A stretch of 42,333 nucleotides of DNA from Methanomassiliicoccales archaeon (GCA_030593295.1 JAUVHO010000015.1:1-42333), one strand, 5' to 3'; counted from the stretch's first letter, positions 16,343 to 25,608 are shown. Numbers and translations: made by a program. Notes: a model not told the origin generated them from the letters alone.

Positions 16343-18898
16343 CTACACGACCTCAAGATCCGCCTTGAGCATGGCGGCCTCCTTCTCCTCCACGCTCTTC
16401 ATGTCAAATGGTATGAGAAGTGTCCCGTTGCTGACGCCCATCATGTCTCGCAGATGGTTCAACAGTTTTAGGACCTTTCCAAAGCCGTTCTGGGCGATCA
16501 AGTATTCCAGCCCGTCAAGGAGTATGAGTCTTCTGCCGTCCTTGTTCTCGTCGAGGAACTTGTCCACCTCGTTGGTTATGAGGCCCAGGTTAGTCGGTAT
16601 TAGCCCACCCTTGTCCAGGTCCCTGCTCAGCCAGAGAACCTTCGCCTTCTCCAGGTCATAGCTCTTCTCGAGGTTCTTGGGATATGTTCTCGTGAAGCAG
16701 AGTCCACTTGCCCCATCTCCAATCTCACTGACGAACTTGTCGAATCCTCTGCTGGGTCCGTCGTGAGTCACGATGTAGGCTTTTCCTTCCTCCAGATCGA
16801 ACTCGGGAGCACCGATCTCTTCCTCGGGCTCCTCCGCCTTCTTCTTTCGACGCCATGCCAATATGAAGAGGATCGCAGCTAGGGCCGCTATGACGCCTCC
16901 CACGATTCCGAGAATCATCATCAAGAATGCATCAATACCATCCCCATCAGGCGGGATATCCACCTGTTGACCTTCGAAGTCCTCGGTATGACTCACGGAC
17001 ATGTTCACGTCCCTCGGACTGTTGGTGATGTTGTATCCATCGAGATTCACATCCACGGCCACTTGTGTGAAAGTCCGGTTTGGCCCGATGAACGTCTCAT
17101 ATCTGACTATGTTCCATTTCAGCCACCCATCTTGACCAGAGTAACCTATCATCCCCGGAATAGCATCTTTCGTAAGCGTAACAGAAGCATCCTCCAGAGG
17201 AGTGCCAATGGTGTCCATCACCCTAACATGAAGGTAGTTGTCGACATAAAGTCTGGATCCGCTAGAGACGAACGTGGCATCATCGTCAAATGTGCAGTTC
17301 AGGGTGGTGACCTCGGATCCCGCCGTCACTCTGATGCTGGTCACCGATGAAGCGATGGTCGAGTTCTCGACAAGGACGTCTGATGTCCAGGCTGCGATCC
17401 CAACCGAGGCAGCGTTGGAGATGTAACTCTCCTGAAGAGTCAAACCGGTTGACTGGAAGCCGTAGAAACCTATGACACTCCCGCTGATGGTGTTGTCCTT
17501 CAGTAGAACGTCCATTGAGTTGTCTATCCTGACCCCTTCGTTGGTGTTGGACAGGATTGTATTGCTCCAAATCCACGGATTGGAGCGGACCAACCAGATC
17601 CCTCTGTTCGTGTTGTGGTGGATCCAGTTCTCCTGTAATGTCCCGTTGGAGTTCTCCATTGAGACGCCGTCATCGCAGCGTTGGATTTCTGAATCCCTCA
17701 GATGCAGTGTAGAGTCAATAGCATATATGCCCCGTCCCGAGTCAGTTATCTTCGCTCCAACTATGTTTACATAAGAAAGATGGACCTCCATCCCGCTTAC
17801 GGACGAGTTCGCCACTGATACATTGAGTACAGTTGGTGATGCTTCGTTCAAAACCAGACCCTGTTGAGAGTATTCAATGATCACTTGGTTGAGGACCGAT
17901 CCGACATCATTGCTACCTTGCTCGAAGGTGACGCCCTTCCAGTCACCTGGACTACTTGGATACAAATAAGATGTAAGGTTGATCTTCGAGTTCACACGTC
18001 CATCCATGACAAGGGTCCCATGCACTGTCAACCCGGCATCCGGGCAGAACCTTATGATCGATCCAGCTTGAACAGTCAGGATGGCGCCGGGCTCAACTGT
18101 CATGTTAGCACATACGCCGAAGGGACTTTCGTCTTCAAACCAAGTGTCGTTTCCTGAAACTGATTGGTTCTTCCATGTCGTCACTCTTACTGGGATGACC
18201 TCGAAGGTGGCAGTGTCCCTCAGCGGTTGGACACCGTTGTATGTGGCCTGCACTTCGTATCCTGTCCCCACGAAGTCAACAGCCCAGAAGCTACTGACGT
18301 CCGAGGTTCCATTCAACCCCCCGTCCGGTGAAGTCACATTCTCTGTGAAAGCCAGTGTGCTGTTTGGATATCTCCATTCAAATGACACATTTCCTAACTT
18401 TGTGCCACTGCCAAGATATCCCAAAGCAGCCGTAGCTTTAGCTACAGTGTTGTTCTCGTAGACGGGTCGACTGGTTATTATCGAGAGCGTTTCCACAACA
18501 ACCCTTTCATCGTAGGACAAAACGTCGAAGTGAGCCTCGTCCGAATCCGCGGGTACAAGGTGAATACCTCGGACTGTGAAGTTGGCCCCTGTCATGTCGG
18601 CTGTCCAATTGCTGAAGGCCGCCACGTACGTGCCGGATCCCTTTGACAGATTCGTTGTCTCATTGAATATCCAACCGCCCCCCGGATCTATCCATTCGAA
18701 CCTAACTTCTCTGTCACTTGGTGGCTGTCCCTGGTAGTCGACGACCATCGTAGCCTCAACTCTCTCACCAATGAAATAATCCGGGCTCTGGACTGTCACT
18801 ACTGGCGAATCAAACGGAGCCTTAACTACCATCACCATACTGTTCAGTATGAGAAACGAGAATACTAACACTAGGAGAGGGGAGACCGAGCGAGACAT
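16343..18898 (-). CDS. Membrane protein: extracellular Ig-like and beta-helix domains, cytoplasmic DUF835
   Basis: 851 residues. An N-terminal signal or anchor helix (about 6-26) precedes one or two Ig-like domains (about 30-235) and a right-handed parallel beta-helix of the NosD type (about 250-570), recognised by recurring N-T/S-x-I and GI-strand turns. A membrane helix (about 680-702) is followed by RRKKK and then a cytoplasmic DUF835 domain (about 715-851) with GKAYIVTHD near its start and LILLDGLEYLI in its middle. DUF835 is common in archaeal membrane proteins and has no settled role. The layout looks like an extracellular sensor coupled to a cytoplasmic output domain; this is inference. 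It is divergent from the PKD protein gene. Confidence 0.88.
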   Translation of the reverse strand: MSRSVSPLLVLVFSFLILNSMVMVVKAPFDSPVVTVQSPDYFIGERVEATMVVDYQGQPPSDREVRFEWIDPGGGWIFNETTNLSKGSGTYVAAFSNWTADMTGANFTVRGIHLVPADSDEAHFDVLSYDERVVVETLSIITSRPVYENNTVAKATAALGYLGSGTKLGNVSFEWRYPNSTLAFTENVTSPDGGLNGTSDVSSFWAVDFVGTGYEVQATYNGVQPLRDTATFEVIPVRVTTWKNQSVSGNDTWFEDESPFGVCANMTVEPGAILTVQAGSIIRFCPDAGLTVHGTLVMDGRVNSKINLTSYLYPSSPGDWKGVTFEQGSNDVGSVLNQVIIEYSQQGLVLNEASPTVLNVSVANSSVSGMEVHLSYVNIVGAKITDSGRGIYAIDSTLHLRDSEIQRCDDGVSMENSNGTLQENWIHHNTNRGIWLVRSNPWIWSNTILSNTNEGVRIDNSMDVLLKDNTISGSVIGFYGFQSTGLTLQESYISNAASVGIAAWTSDVLVENSTIASSVTSIRVTAGSEVTTLNCTFDDDATFVSSGSRLYVDNYLHVRVMDTIGTPLEDASVTLTKDAIPGMIGYSGQDGWLKWNIVRYETFIGPNRTFTQVAVDVNLDGYNITNSPRDVNMSVSHTEDFEGQQVDIPPDGDGIDAFLMMILGIVGGVIAALAAILFILAWRRKKKAEEPEEEIGAPEFDLEEGKAYIVTHDGPSRGFDKFVSEIGDGASGLCFTRTYPKNLEKSYDLEKAKVLWLSRDLDKGGLIPTNLGLITNEVDKFLDENKDGRRLILLDGLEYLIAQNGFGKVLKLLNHLRDMMGVSNGTLLIPFDMKSVEEKEAAMLKADLEVV

Positions 18899-19047
18899 GG
18901 TTCCCAGCCTTCATATCAGACAGAGTGGATTTATTACTTTCGTGACTGTCGTGGGAATGATGACAGAATCTGGCTCTTCTTAAAGGTTTTCAACCTGGTT
19001 TTCGAGGTTGGTAATTGGTAACTATCTTGGTGAAGACCAGATTTCCC

Positions 19048-19057
19048 TTATATATCC
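19048..19057 (+). promoter_or_regulatory. TATA-like box for the PKD secreted protein gene
   Basis: TTATATATCC is a strong archaeal TATA match. The predicted transcription start near 19080 would leave a leader of about 140 bases before the ATG at 19219, unusually long for this window. In the rest of the non-coding stretch 18899-19218 I see only a short inverted repeat (CAACCT/AGGTTG, near 18990) and the leader structure listed separately. Confidence 0.55.
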
Positions 19058-19126
19058 ACAGAGCAATAGACAAAGCAACACAGTGAGGATCTCAAACCTA
19101 ATAGGAGAGGGGGAGACTGCCTGTGG

Positions 19127-19184
19127 GCGCCGAGGAGGGGCGCATAGCCGATTACGGCGGTCCCTTTCCCGGGTGGAAAGGGAC
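19127..19184 (+). promoter_or_regulatory. Structured 5' leader with three consecutive hairpins, possible cis-regulatory RNA
   Basis: Three perfect inverted repeats follow one another. GCGCC/GGCGC (19127-19131 with 19139-19143), GCCG/CGGC around ATTA (19147-19158), and a ten-base stem GTCCCTTTCC/GGAAAGGGAC with a five-base loop (19160-19184). CGCCG at 19128-19132 can instead pair with CGGCG at 19155-19159, which would break the first two hairpins, so the leader could switch between two folds. It ends about 34 bases before the ATG and about 20 bases before the AGGAGGAA ribosome site. It does not match a riboswitch class I can name. Confidence 0.45.
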
Positions 19185-19218
19185 ACAAATACCTTTTAGC
19201 CTCTTAGGAGGAAGAGAA

Positions 19219-20988
19219 ATGCAAGAGACAAGAAACGGAAACAAAGCCGTAGTCATGATTCTGGCAGTAGTGATGTCGCTCTCATACCTTCCGCTGGCTG
19301 CTACAGCGGGGAGTGCGGGGCACATATGGCTGGATTGTGATCCTGGACAAAGGGCTCACGGCGGCGGATGGCAAGCTGGAGGAATCATATGCCCAGCAGA
19401 ATACACGCCTGATGGTGTGTATAACTTTACGCTGATTGTGGAGAACCGTGGCAAGGATCCGCTCCCGGATCTTAGGATTGTAATGGCCATTCATGGACCA
19501 GATCTGCCACCGCCAGAGACGACCTCGGACGACTTTGTGAGCATAACGATCGAGAGTTCCACACACTATCTGGGCGACTTCGGTTCCACTGAGTACAACC
19601 CGTTCGATGAGTCGTTCGGTGGAAAGCACCATGTGTTTGTGGGGACGGACGCGATATGGGATGTATATCATCATGCACCTGGGACTGTGCCAGCAAAGAG
19701 CACTGTCTATCTGACAGTAAGCGTCGTGTTTGGACCTGATCCAAGCGACGATTTCGAGATCCACTTCGATGCTTTTGACACCATAACATTGGCAAAGACC
19801 CCGAACGGTCACGATGTCACCATGGTATCTTCCGAGACACTACCGCAGGACAAGGAACCACCGATTCCGTGCATTGTTGGCGGGGAAGAGAGAACCGTCA
19901 ACGAGGGCGATGAGGTTGTGTTCGATGGAACCTGCTCAAACGATCCAGACGGAGAGATTGTCAGCTGGGAATGGGACTTCGACGCCGATGTCGATTCAGA
20001 TGGCGATGGAGATGCTTCAAACGATGTTGACGCCGTTGGTCCGGTCGTGACCTTCACTTGGTGGGACGATTACGAGGTTGATGTCAAGCTGACCGTCACT
20101 GATGATGATGGCCTTTTTGCCTCAGCATATCAGCATGTGACAGTATTGAATGTGGACCCCGACCTTGAGTTCGAGGGCGCTTTCATAGAGTTCGAGCTGA
20201 GCCTGAGGGTCGCTGGTGAGAAGTGGCATAACGTCGAGCTCAAAGTGGTCAAGAACTACGATCCGATTAACGAGACATGGGATGAAGAGATCGGTGCAAT
20301 GGAAGTGGAGAGATGGCCTGGAGACCCAGACCTGAACCCGAGCACGGGTGCTTCCATTCCGATAGCCATCGATGTGAGCGGACAGGATAAGTACACGGCC
20401 ATAATCACCTACGATCCGTTCGAGGATCAGGGTGACGCCATACTGGGTGACCAACCCATAAACGGGCAGCTGTGGGGCGCTAACCCGATCTGGTTGACAG
20501 CCACCTTCCCGGATGGAACAATCTGCAAGCAGCACCACACATTCAACGTCCAGCAGTCGATCAAGAGGGACAGCGACCACTGGAACCACGTTGAGCCGTG
20601 GATCATTGACCTGAACGTCGGTGCAGCCGCCGGAGTTCCAATAAAGTTCGTTGCGACAGCCACTGATCCAGGATCAGATGACCTTACCTTCGACTGGGAC
20701 TGGGGCGACGGCAATTGGACGTCCAACCCGTATCTGTACGATCCATTGAGAGGGCCCGACCCGGCATTCCCGCCTGGCAGCCCGTACGAGCCATTGGGCG
20801 CTCCTTGGGACCCGTGGTATACAAACATAACAGGAACGATGCCACCGGTAATCGTCACGGACACGACCTACCACACATACGGAGCTGCTGGTACCTACAC
20901 CGTCACACTTACCGTCACGGATGACGATGGTGGGACGGACACCTTCAGCTTCGACCTGGAAGTTGGTGACGGCTTTATCTGCAAGTAG
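19219..20988 (+). CDS. Secreted protein with two PKD domains
   Basis: 589 residues. A signal peptide (about 1-32, ending near ATAGSAG) is followed by a DUF11/CARDB-like N-terminal domain with a CxxG-rich start, a PKD domain (about 205-310, with DGEIVSWEWDFD and YEVDVKLTVTDDDG), a beta-rich middle domain, and a second PKD domain (about 460-585, with LTFDWDWGDG and GTYTVTLTVTDDDGG). Unlike its neighbours it has no C-terminal membrane helix or charged tail, so it is probably released or held by another surface protein. ATG 19219 is chosen because AGGAGGAA sits six bases upstream; a longer frame from GTG 19123 would run through the structured leader. A T-rich terminator follows. Confidence 0.9.
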   Translation: MQETRNGNKAVVMILAVVMSLSYLPLAATAGSAGHIWLDCDPGQRAHGGGWQAGGIICPAEYTPDGVYNFTLIVENRGKDPLPDLRIVMAIHGPDLPPPETTSDDFVSITIESSTHYLGDFGSTEYNPFDESFGGKHHVFVGTDAIWDVYHHAPGTVPAKSTVYLTVSVVFGPDPSDDFEIHFDAFDTITLAKTPNGHDVTMVSSETLPQDKEPPIPCIVGGEERTVNEGDEVVFDGTCSNDPDGEIVSWEWDFDADVDSDGDGDASNDVDAVGPVVTFTWWDDYEVDVKLTVTDDDGLFASAYQHVTVLNVDPDLEFEGAFIEFELSLRVAGEKWHNVELKVVKNYDPINETWDEEIGAMEVERWPGDPDLNPSTGASIPIAIDVSGQDKYTAIITYDPFEDQGDAILGDQPINGQLWGANPIWLTATFPDGTICKQHHTFNVQQSIKRDSDHWNHVEPWIIDLNVGAAAGVPIKFVATATDPGSDDLTFDWDWGDGNWTSNPYLYDPLRGPDPAFPPGSPYEPLGAPWDPWYTNITGTMPPVIVTDTTYHTYGAAGTYTVTLTVTDDDGGTDTFSFDLEVGDGFICK

Positions 20989-21001
20989 AGCCCCAACCAC
21001 T

Positions 21002-21025
21002 CTCCCTTTTTTCTTTTGTTGGGAG
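21002..21025 (+). terminator. T-tract terminator after the PKD secreted protein gene
   Basis: CTCCC and GGGAG flank a TTTTTTCTTTT run beginning 18 bases after the stop codon; CCCAAC upstream can also pair with GTTGGG. Archaeal termination needs mainly the T-tract. Confidence 0.5.
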
Positions 21026-21158
21026 TCCCAAGAGTTCAATCTAGGTCAGATACGAGTTTCACGTCAGTCTACTGGTGTCTACGCAACGATTGGTGGGCAC
21101 GATAATCTCTCGGAAAACGCTAAATAGAGATACCTGGATTGAGAGTGAGGTGTATGGT

Positions 21159-23270
21159 TTGAAGTGGCTGCGAGTTATACTGGCTTCTCTGCTCATCTTC
21201 TCTTTGGTATCTGTTCCTATGCCCGTCCAGGCAGCTGAGGTGACAGGCGTCAATCTAGTCGTCAACGACTTCCTGAACAACTCCACTGCCAAAGCCCTTT
21301 CATGGCTCGTATTCGATTCCTTTCCAAAACCCAATCCAGGCTCGGTGGACAATCTCATTTTCCAGTGGTATGCCCCCAACGGCAGCCTGGCGTTCACTGA
21401 CGTCGTCGATCCAGATGCCGAAGCGGTCGCCTGGAGTTACTTCCACGTGGAGAGTCTGGGCGATTGGTACGTGAACGTTTCCTACGAGACGAACGCTTCC
21501 ATTGTGAATAACAAGAGCTTCAGCGCAGTGCCTGACCACTGGGGTCCGGGCAATCACGTTGTCAGCAGAACCACACTTGTGTCCACTGACGCAACCCTCA
21601 CAATCGAACCCGGTACGACCGTCGCCTTCGACAAGAACAAGAGCCTGGGGGTTGAAGGCAAGATAATCGCTCAAGGAGATGGAGCCAATCCCATAATCTT
21701 CACTTCGAATCTCTTCCCCAAAGCTCCCGGCGATTGGGCCTTCTTGAGGTTGTACAGCAGCAGCGACAAGACGTCGGTTCTCGACCACATCACCGTCGCT
21801 TACTCCAGGGAAGGCCTCGTGTTGGACGGCGCTTCGGTCAACGTGACCAACTCCTATTTCGTCAACAACCTGGAAAAGGCCATTCATGCTATCTCCTCCA
21901 ACAGCACCATCAGGGACAACTACATCGAGAGGGGTGGTTCGGGGATTTCACCGTTCGGGATACTCTCAGCCGGATCCACCTTGACCATAGAGGGCAACGA
22001 GGTCCACTTCATGAGCGTGGGCATATACCTTTTGAACACCAATGATACCACTAAAGGCAACCTTGTAATGGACTCCGAGACCATAGGGATGTTCGTGGTG
22101 AATTCCGTTGTGAACTCCACAGGCGACGCCCTTCTGGGCAATTGGAAAGGCGTCCAGCTGGAGGACCATGCCAATGTTGTCTTCGAGGACTTGACCGTTA
22201 CTGGATTCAAGGAGGGATTCTTGGCATACGACCATTCGAACGCGACGCTCTGGAACTCCACGGTCGATCAGGTCGAGATCCTCACATTCGAGCTCTCTCA
22301 AGGCTGTACCGTATACCTGGTGAACACATCCTTCGCGACCTTTCAGATGAATCCTGGCGTTTCGATCAGCCCAACCGACGATTCAGTACTTTACATTCAG
22401 AACTTCCTCACGGTCGAGGTGATCTCTCATGACAACGGCACACATCTGGCAAACGCAGGTGTGGACGTCTACGATGGGCCTGACCGGGTATACAATGTGA
22501 CCACTGATGCCAGCGGGTTCTCGCAGCCCATGGTAGTTACCGACATGACCTACGCTCCAACTCTTATCAACAATGTAACCAAGATTCACGTGTCCTGGCA
22601 TGATCTGGCGTTTCAAGGGAACAACCGGTCCGTAAGTATGAAGCTCAGCCACATCGAGATGTTCAACGGTAGCGTGAACGATCTCGACGGGGACGGTGAG
22701 CCGGATTTCAGTGACGACGACATCGATGGGGACGGTCTCCTGAACAATGTTGAGAACAGCATTGGCACTGACCCAGCGAATCCAGATTCCGACTCTGACG
22801 GCATCCCAGATGGCTATGAGTTCGATTATCAGATACTAGACCCCTTGTCCGCAGGTGATTCCTTTCTTGACCCTGACGGGGACGGTCTCACCAATCTGGA
22901 AGAATACCTCAACGGGACATTTCCTGACCTCGCGGACAGCGACGACGACGGCGTGGACGACCTGAAGGAGATCGGCTGCGGAATGGACCCCCTCAACGCG
23001 ACCGATGCCAACGATGATTGGGACGACGATGGATATGACAACGGGCAGGAATGCAGAGCTGGGACAGATCTATTGGATCCAGAAGACCACCCCGAACCCG
23101 ATATCGACCTCATTCTCATCATTGCCGCAATTGCAGCAGTCGTGGTCGTTCTTGTGGTTGTTCTGATCCTGATAAGGAGGAAGAAGGCGGCCCTTGTTAC
23201 AGAGGAAGAACCCTCGGATGAAGAGGAAGAACCCGCTGAAGAAGAGCCAGAGGATATAGAGCAAGAATAG
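21159..23270 (+). CDS. Membrane-anchored surface protein: beta-helix, acidic calcium-type repeats, C-terminal anchor
   Basis: About 703 residues. A signal peptide ends near VQAAEV. An Ig-like N-terminal domain and a NosD-type right-handed beta-helix (about 130-430) follow. Residues about 510-650 hold thrombospondin type 3-like acidic repeats (DxDxDG patterns such as DIDGDGLLNNVE and DSDSDGIPDGYE), which bind calcium in known proteins. A membrane helix (about 656-676) and an acidic cytoplasmic tail close the protein. The start is taken as TTG 21159 because GAGGTG, a match to the 16S tail, lies six bases upstream; GTG 21150 overlaps that site, and the longer frame from 21075 has no signal peptide at its start. 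The overall design parallels the 851-residue beta-helix protein, but it lacks DUF835. Confidence 0.87.
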   Translation: MKWLRVILASLLIFSLVSVPMPVQAAEVTGVNLVVNDFLNNSTAKALSWLVFDSFPKPNPGSVDNLIFQWYAPNGSLAFTDVVDPDAEAVAWSYFHVESLGDWYVNVSYETNASIVNNKSFSAVPDHWGPGNHVVSRTTLVSTDATLTIEPGTTVAFDKNKSLGVEGKIIAQGDGANPIIFTSNLFPKAPGDWAFLRLYSSSDKTSVLDHITVAYSREGLVLDGASVNVTNSYFVNNLEKAIHAISSNSTIRDNYIERGGSGISPFGILSAGSTLTIEGNEVHFMSVGIYLLNTNDTTKGNLVMDSETIGMFVVNSVVNSTGDALLGNWKGVQLEDHANVVFEDLTVTGFKEGFLAYDHSNATLWNSTVDQVEILTFELSQGCTVYLVNTSFATFQMNPGVSISPTDDSVLYIQNFLTVEVISHDNGTHLANAGVDVYDGPDRVYNVTTDASGFSQPMVVTDMTYAPTLINNVTKIHVSWHDLAFQGNNRSVSMKLSHIEMFNGSVNDLDGDGEPDFSDDDIDGDGLLNNVENSIGTDPANPDSDSDGIPDGYEFDYQILDPLSAGDSFLDPDGDGLTNLEEYLNGTFPDLADSDDDGVDDLKEIGCGMDPLNATDANDDWDDDGYDNGQECRAGTDLLDPEDHPEPDIDLILIIAAIAAVVVVLVVVLILIRRKKAALVTEEEPSDEEEEPAEEEPEDIEQE

Positions 23271-23339
23271 CCAGACTGCTTATCGACTTTGATTTTCTTG
23301 TCGATATAATTCTTATATCAGCCATCGATTGAATAGGAG

Positions 23340-23639
23340 ATGAACGGGTCAGACTGGAACAATGCCGAGGGAATGGATGAGAACCTCAAGCAGATCGCGG
23401 CAATGTCCGGAATGAGGTTGGCAACCAATCCTTACGACGTGGACGCTCTGTTCATGAAAGGTCTTCTGCTGGCAAAACTCGGCAACCTGGATGAGGCCGT
23501 TGAGATGTTGTATGGTCTTCTCACCAGAAATCCGGAATATCCAGGCGGCTGGAGGGTGCTTGGGAATCTCTATAAGAAACTGGGTGATGGCGACAGGCTC
23601 CAGGAATGCCTCGACCTGTCCAGCAGGTACGTCGAGTAG
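23340..23639 (+). CDS. Small TPR-repeat protein
   Basis: 99 residues with about two tetratricopeptide repeats: residues about 36-67 (FMKGLLLAKLGNLDEAVEML) and about 70-98 (GWRVLGNLYKKLGD). TPR proteins act as protein-binding scaffolds; the partner here is unknown. A TATA-like CTTATATC about 28 bases upstream and an AGGAG almost touching the ATG leave it open whether the transcript is leaderless. It is convergent with the membrane-tethered regulator gene, and another TPR gene lies on the far side of that regulator. Confidence 0.75.
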   Translation: MNGSDWNNAEGMDENLKQIAAMSGMRLATNPYDVDALFMKGLLLAKLGNLDEAVEMLYGLLTRNPEYPGGWRVLGNLYKKLGDGDRLQECLDLSSRYVE

Positions 23640-23657
23640 AGAATCGTTTTTCGAGTC

Positions 23658-25538
23658 CTAGGATTCAATTACGTAGTGTCTGAGGCTCAGCCCGTTCTTC
23701 TCGGTGCGTATGTTGTTCGTTCTTCTCAGTTTGTCAATGTGGTAGTTGACGGTGGACTTGCTCCTGCCCACTTTCTTGGCGATGGTCTTCTGGTTTATGC
23801 CCGGTCTTTCCTTGACCACGTCCAGGATCTCCTGCTCCAGCTCGGTCGGGTAAGCCTTCCTGGAGACCATCATTCCCACGGGGAAGAACCTGCGGTATTT
23901 GCCGTACCTCACCGACTTTATCACTCGTTCCCTCTCCAAGATGTGTAAGTGATGCGCAAGGGTTCCGTTCCTGAAGTCCAGCTTTGACTTGAGGGAGTTG
24001 AAATGCTCGCCCGGGTTCTCCTTTATGTACCCTACTATCATCCCTCTCGACTCGTGGTCCATGACCTCTCTTCTGTTGAGCCTGGAATACAGGGGGGCGA
24101 TGAACGGGAGAAGCGAGTAAGTTCCCCATTCCTTGGTCGAGTACGCCACCACGGTCATCAGGCCCGCGGAGAGAATGGCGATTGACACCTGCATCAACGG
24201 GAACTCCCCTGGCTGAGCTACGATCTCACAGTTGGCACGATGGGAAGATCCGCCCACAAAACCTCCCAGGCTGTCCGTGTAGGACACATGGGCCCAGACC
24301 TCCACCTCGGTGGACTCGTCTGCTTCTCCCTCGAAGCTCAAGTAGATCAAGAACTCATGGTTACCCGGACCGATGTCGGAGAACACATAGACCAGTTCCC
24401 CCAACGACTTGCCGCCGATCAGGGCTGAAGTGTCATCGACCAGCCGGACCGAGGAAGGGATCACGAGCTCGACCCAGACCTGACTCGCGGTCTGAGAACC
24501 GGTGTTGTTTAGGTAAATAGTGAACGAAAGCATGTCCCCGGCGCCGTATACATTGCTGGTGCTGACGATCTTTGATGATACTTCGGACGGCTCGATCTTC
24601 GTTACTGGGCTGACCGCTGGTTGCACGACCTCGCTAGGTACGCTGTAGTCAGTGTACGAATCGGGCTGCTCGCTCCTAATCTTGGTATCTTCCTCTACGG
24701 TAGCTGCCGGTTCAGGTTGAGTAGAGGCCGGTTCAGATTGATCATGGTGATTTGAGGGGGACTCCTGAGCCTGGTCAGCCGGGTCCCGCGCGATTCCCGT
24801 ATCGATCCCTGGTTCTTCCATTCTGTCTCCTGGAAGTGATGTGCCAGGGTCCGTGACTGGCAGGGGCGGTGCAGGATCCTCCATCTCCTTGTCATCGATT
24901 ACCGGTGGCGGGTCATCACCAATTTCATGCCCGACGGACCGAACATCGGAGTTGACCGAGATATTGGATTTGGAGGGCTCTATGTCCTTCAGTATACCTA
25001 CGGTGTCTCCTGGGTTGAACCCGGCCGGTTCTGCAAGATTCCACACTGATCCGGTGATGGGCAGAGTGACTGAGGCATCAGAGGATGGCATGGGAATATG
25101 GAGGTCGTCCAGGTAGTCGAGATGGGAAATGATGGTGACATCTCCCTCCTGAGCATTGGCCGAAACCTGCATGTTGATGTCGAAGGTGTGCTCTCCTTCG
25201 GCAACGTTCGGGAATCTCCAGGTGTGATTCCCTTCCTTCACACCCCTTTCCGTTCCAGAGTCGTCAGAGAGATACATCACACTGTCAGGAATCGTGACAT
25301 TGATCCAAACCAGAGGTGCTGACGAATGACCGTTGTTGTTGAAGAAGACCGTACACTTGAAAACGTCCGTGGGTTCCAGATTGGCGTCGCTGACACTCAT
25401 ATCAACGCTCATGGAAGGTCGTGCCTCGGCACTTTGGGAAAGAAAAGGCGCCAAAGACATGACAACCAGAGCGACCATTGGCAGAAGTATGCCGATCCGT
25501 ATCGTTCCGGAACCTCTTTCCTTCCTTACGTGGGTCAT
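23658..25538 (-). CDS. Membrane-tethered transcription regulator: two extracellular DUF11-like domains and two cytoplasmic winged helices
   Basis: About 626 residues. A signal/anchor helix (about 14-34) leads to a DUF11-like beta-sandwich (about 40-175), a Pro/Glu/Ser-rich linker (about 180-330), a second DUF11-like domain (about 340-450) and a membrane helix (about 465-485). The cytoplasmic part has PLYSRLNRREV, then two winged helix-turn-helix domains (about 505-565, with NPGEHFNSLKSKL and GTLAHHLHILE; about 570-626, with INQKTIAKKVGRSKSTVNYH). This is a one-component regulator design able to sense the cell surface and bind DNA at the membrane; the targets are unknown. ATG 25538 follows GGAGAGAGG; a leaderless GTG at 25580 is an alternative because a TATA-like box lies about 25 bases before it. 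Confidence 0.88.
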   Translation of the reverse strand: MTHVRKERGSGTIRIGILLPMVALVVMSLAPFLSQSAEARPSMSVDMSVSDANLEPTDVFKCTVFFNNNGHSSAPLVWINVTIPDSVMYLSDDSGTERGVKEGNHTWRFPNVAEGEHTFDINMQVSANAQEGDVTIISHLDYLDDLHIPMPSSDASVTLPITGSVWNLAEPAGFNPGDTVGILKDIEPSKSNISVNSDVRSVGHEIGDDPPPVIDDKEMEDPAPPLPVTDPGTSLPGDRMEEPGIDTGIARDPADQAQESPSNHHDQSEPASTQPEPAATVEEDTKIRSEQPDSYTDYSVPSEVVQPAVSPVTKIEPSEVSSKIVSTSNVYGAGDMLSFTIYLNNTGSQTASQVWVELVIPSSVRLVDDTSALIGGKSLGELVYVFSDIGPGNHEFLIYLSFEGEADESTEVEVWAHVSYTDSLGGFVGGSSHRANCEIVAQPGEFPLMQVSIAILSAGLMTVVAYSTKEWGTYSLLPFIAPLYSRLNRREVMDHESRGMIVGYIKENPGEHFNSLKSKLDFRNGTLAHHLHILERERVIKSVRYGKYRRFFPVGMMVSRKAYPTELEQEILDVVKERPGINQKTIAKKVGRSKSTVNYHIDKLRRTNNIRTEKNGLSLRHYVIES

Positions 25539-25600
25539 CCCGCCTCTCTCCAACGGGCTATAGGTGTCCCTCACAGTCACAATCTAATTGTCTTTGAGCG

Positions 25601-25608
25601 TATTTAAA
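25601..25608 (-). promoter_or_regulatory. TATA-like box for the membrane-tethered regulator gene
   Basis: The reverse strand reads TTTAAATA within TGTTTAAATACG. Transcription would start near 25580, which either makes the GTG there leaderless or gives a 40-base leader for the ATG at 25538. Confidence 0.5.

Noticed and set aside
19127-19184. Likeness of CCGAGGAG to the SAH riboswitch core and of the stems to a c-di-GMP aptamer
   Set aside because: Only a few bases match; the conserved pairing and loop nucleotides of those aptamers are not found, and the downstream gene does not fit the usual targets.
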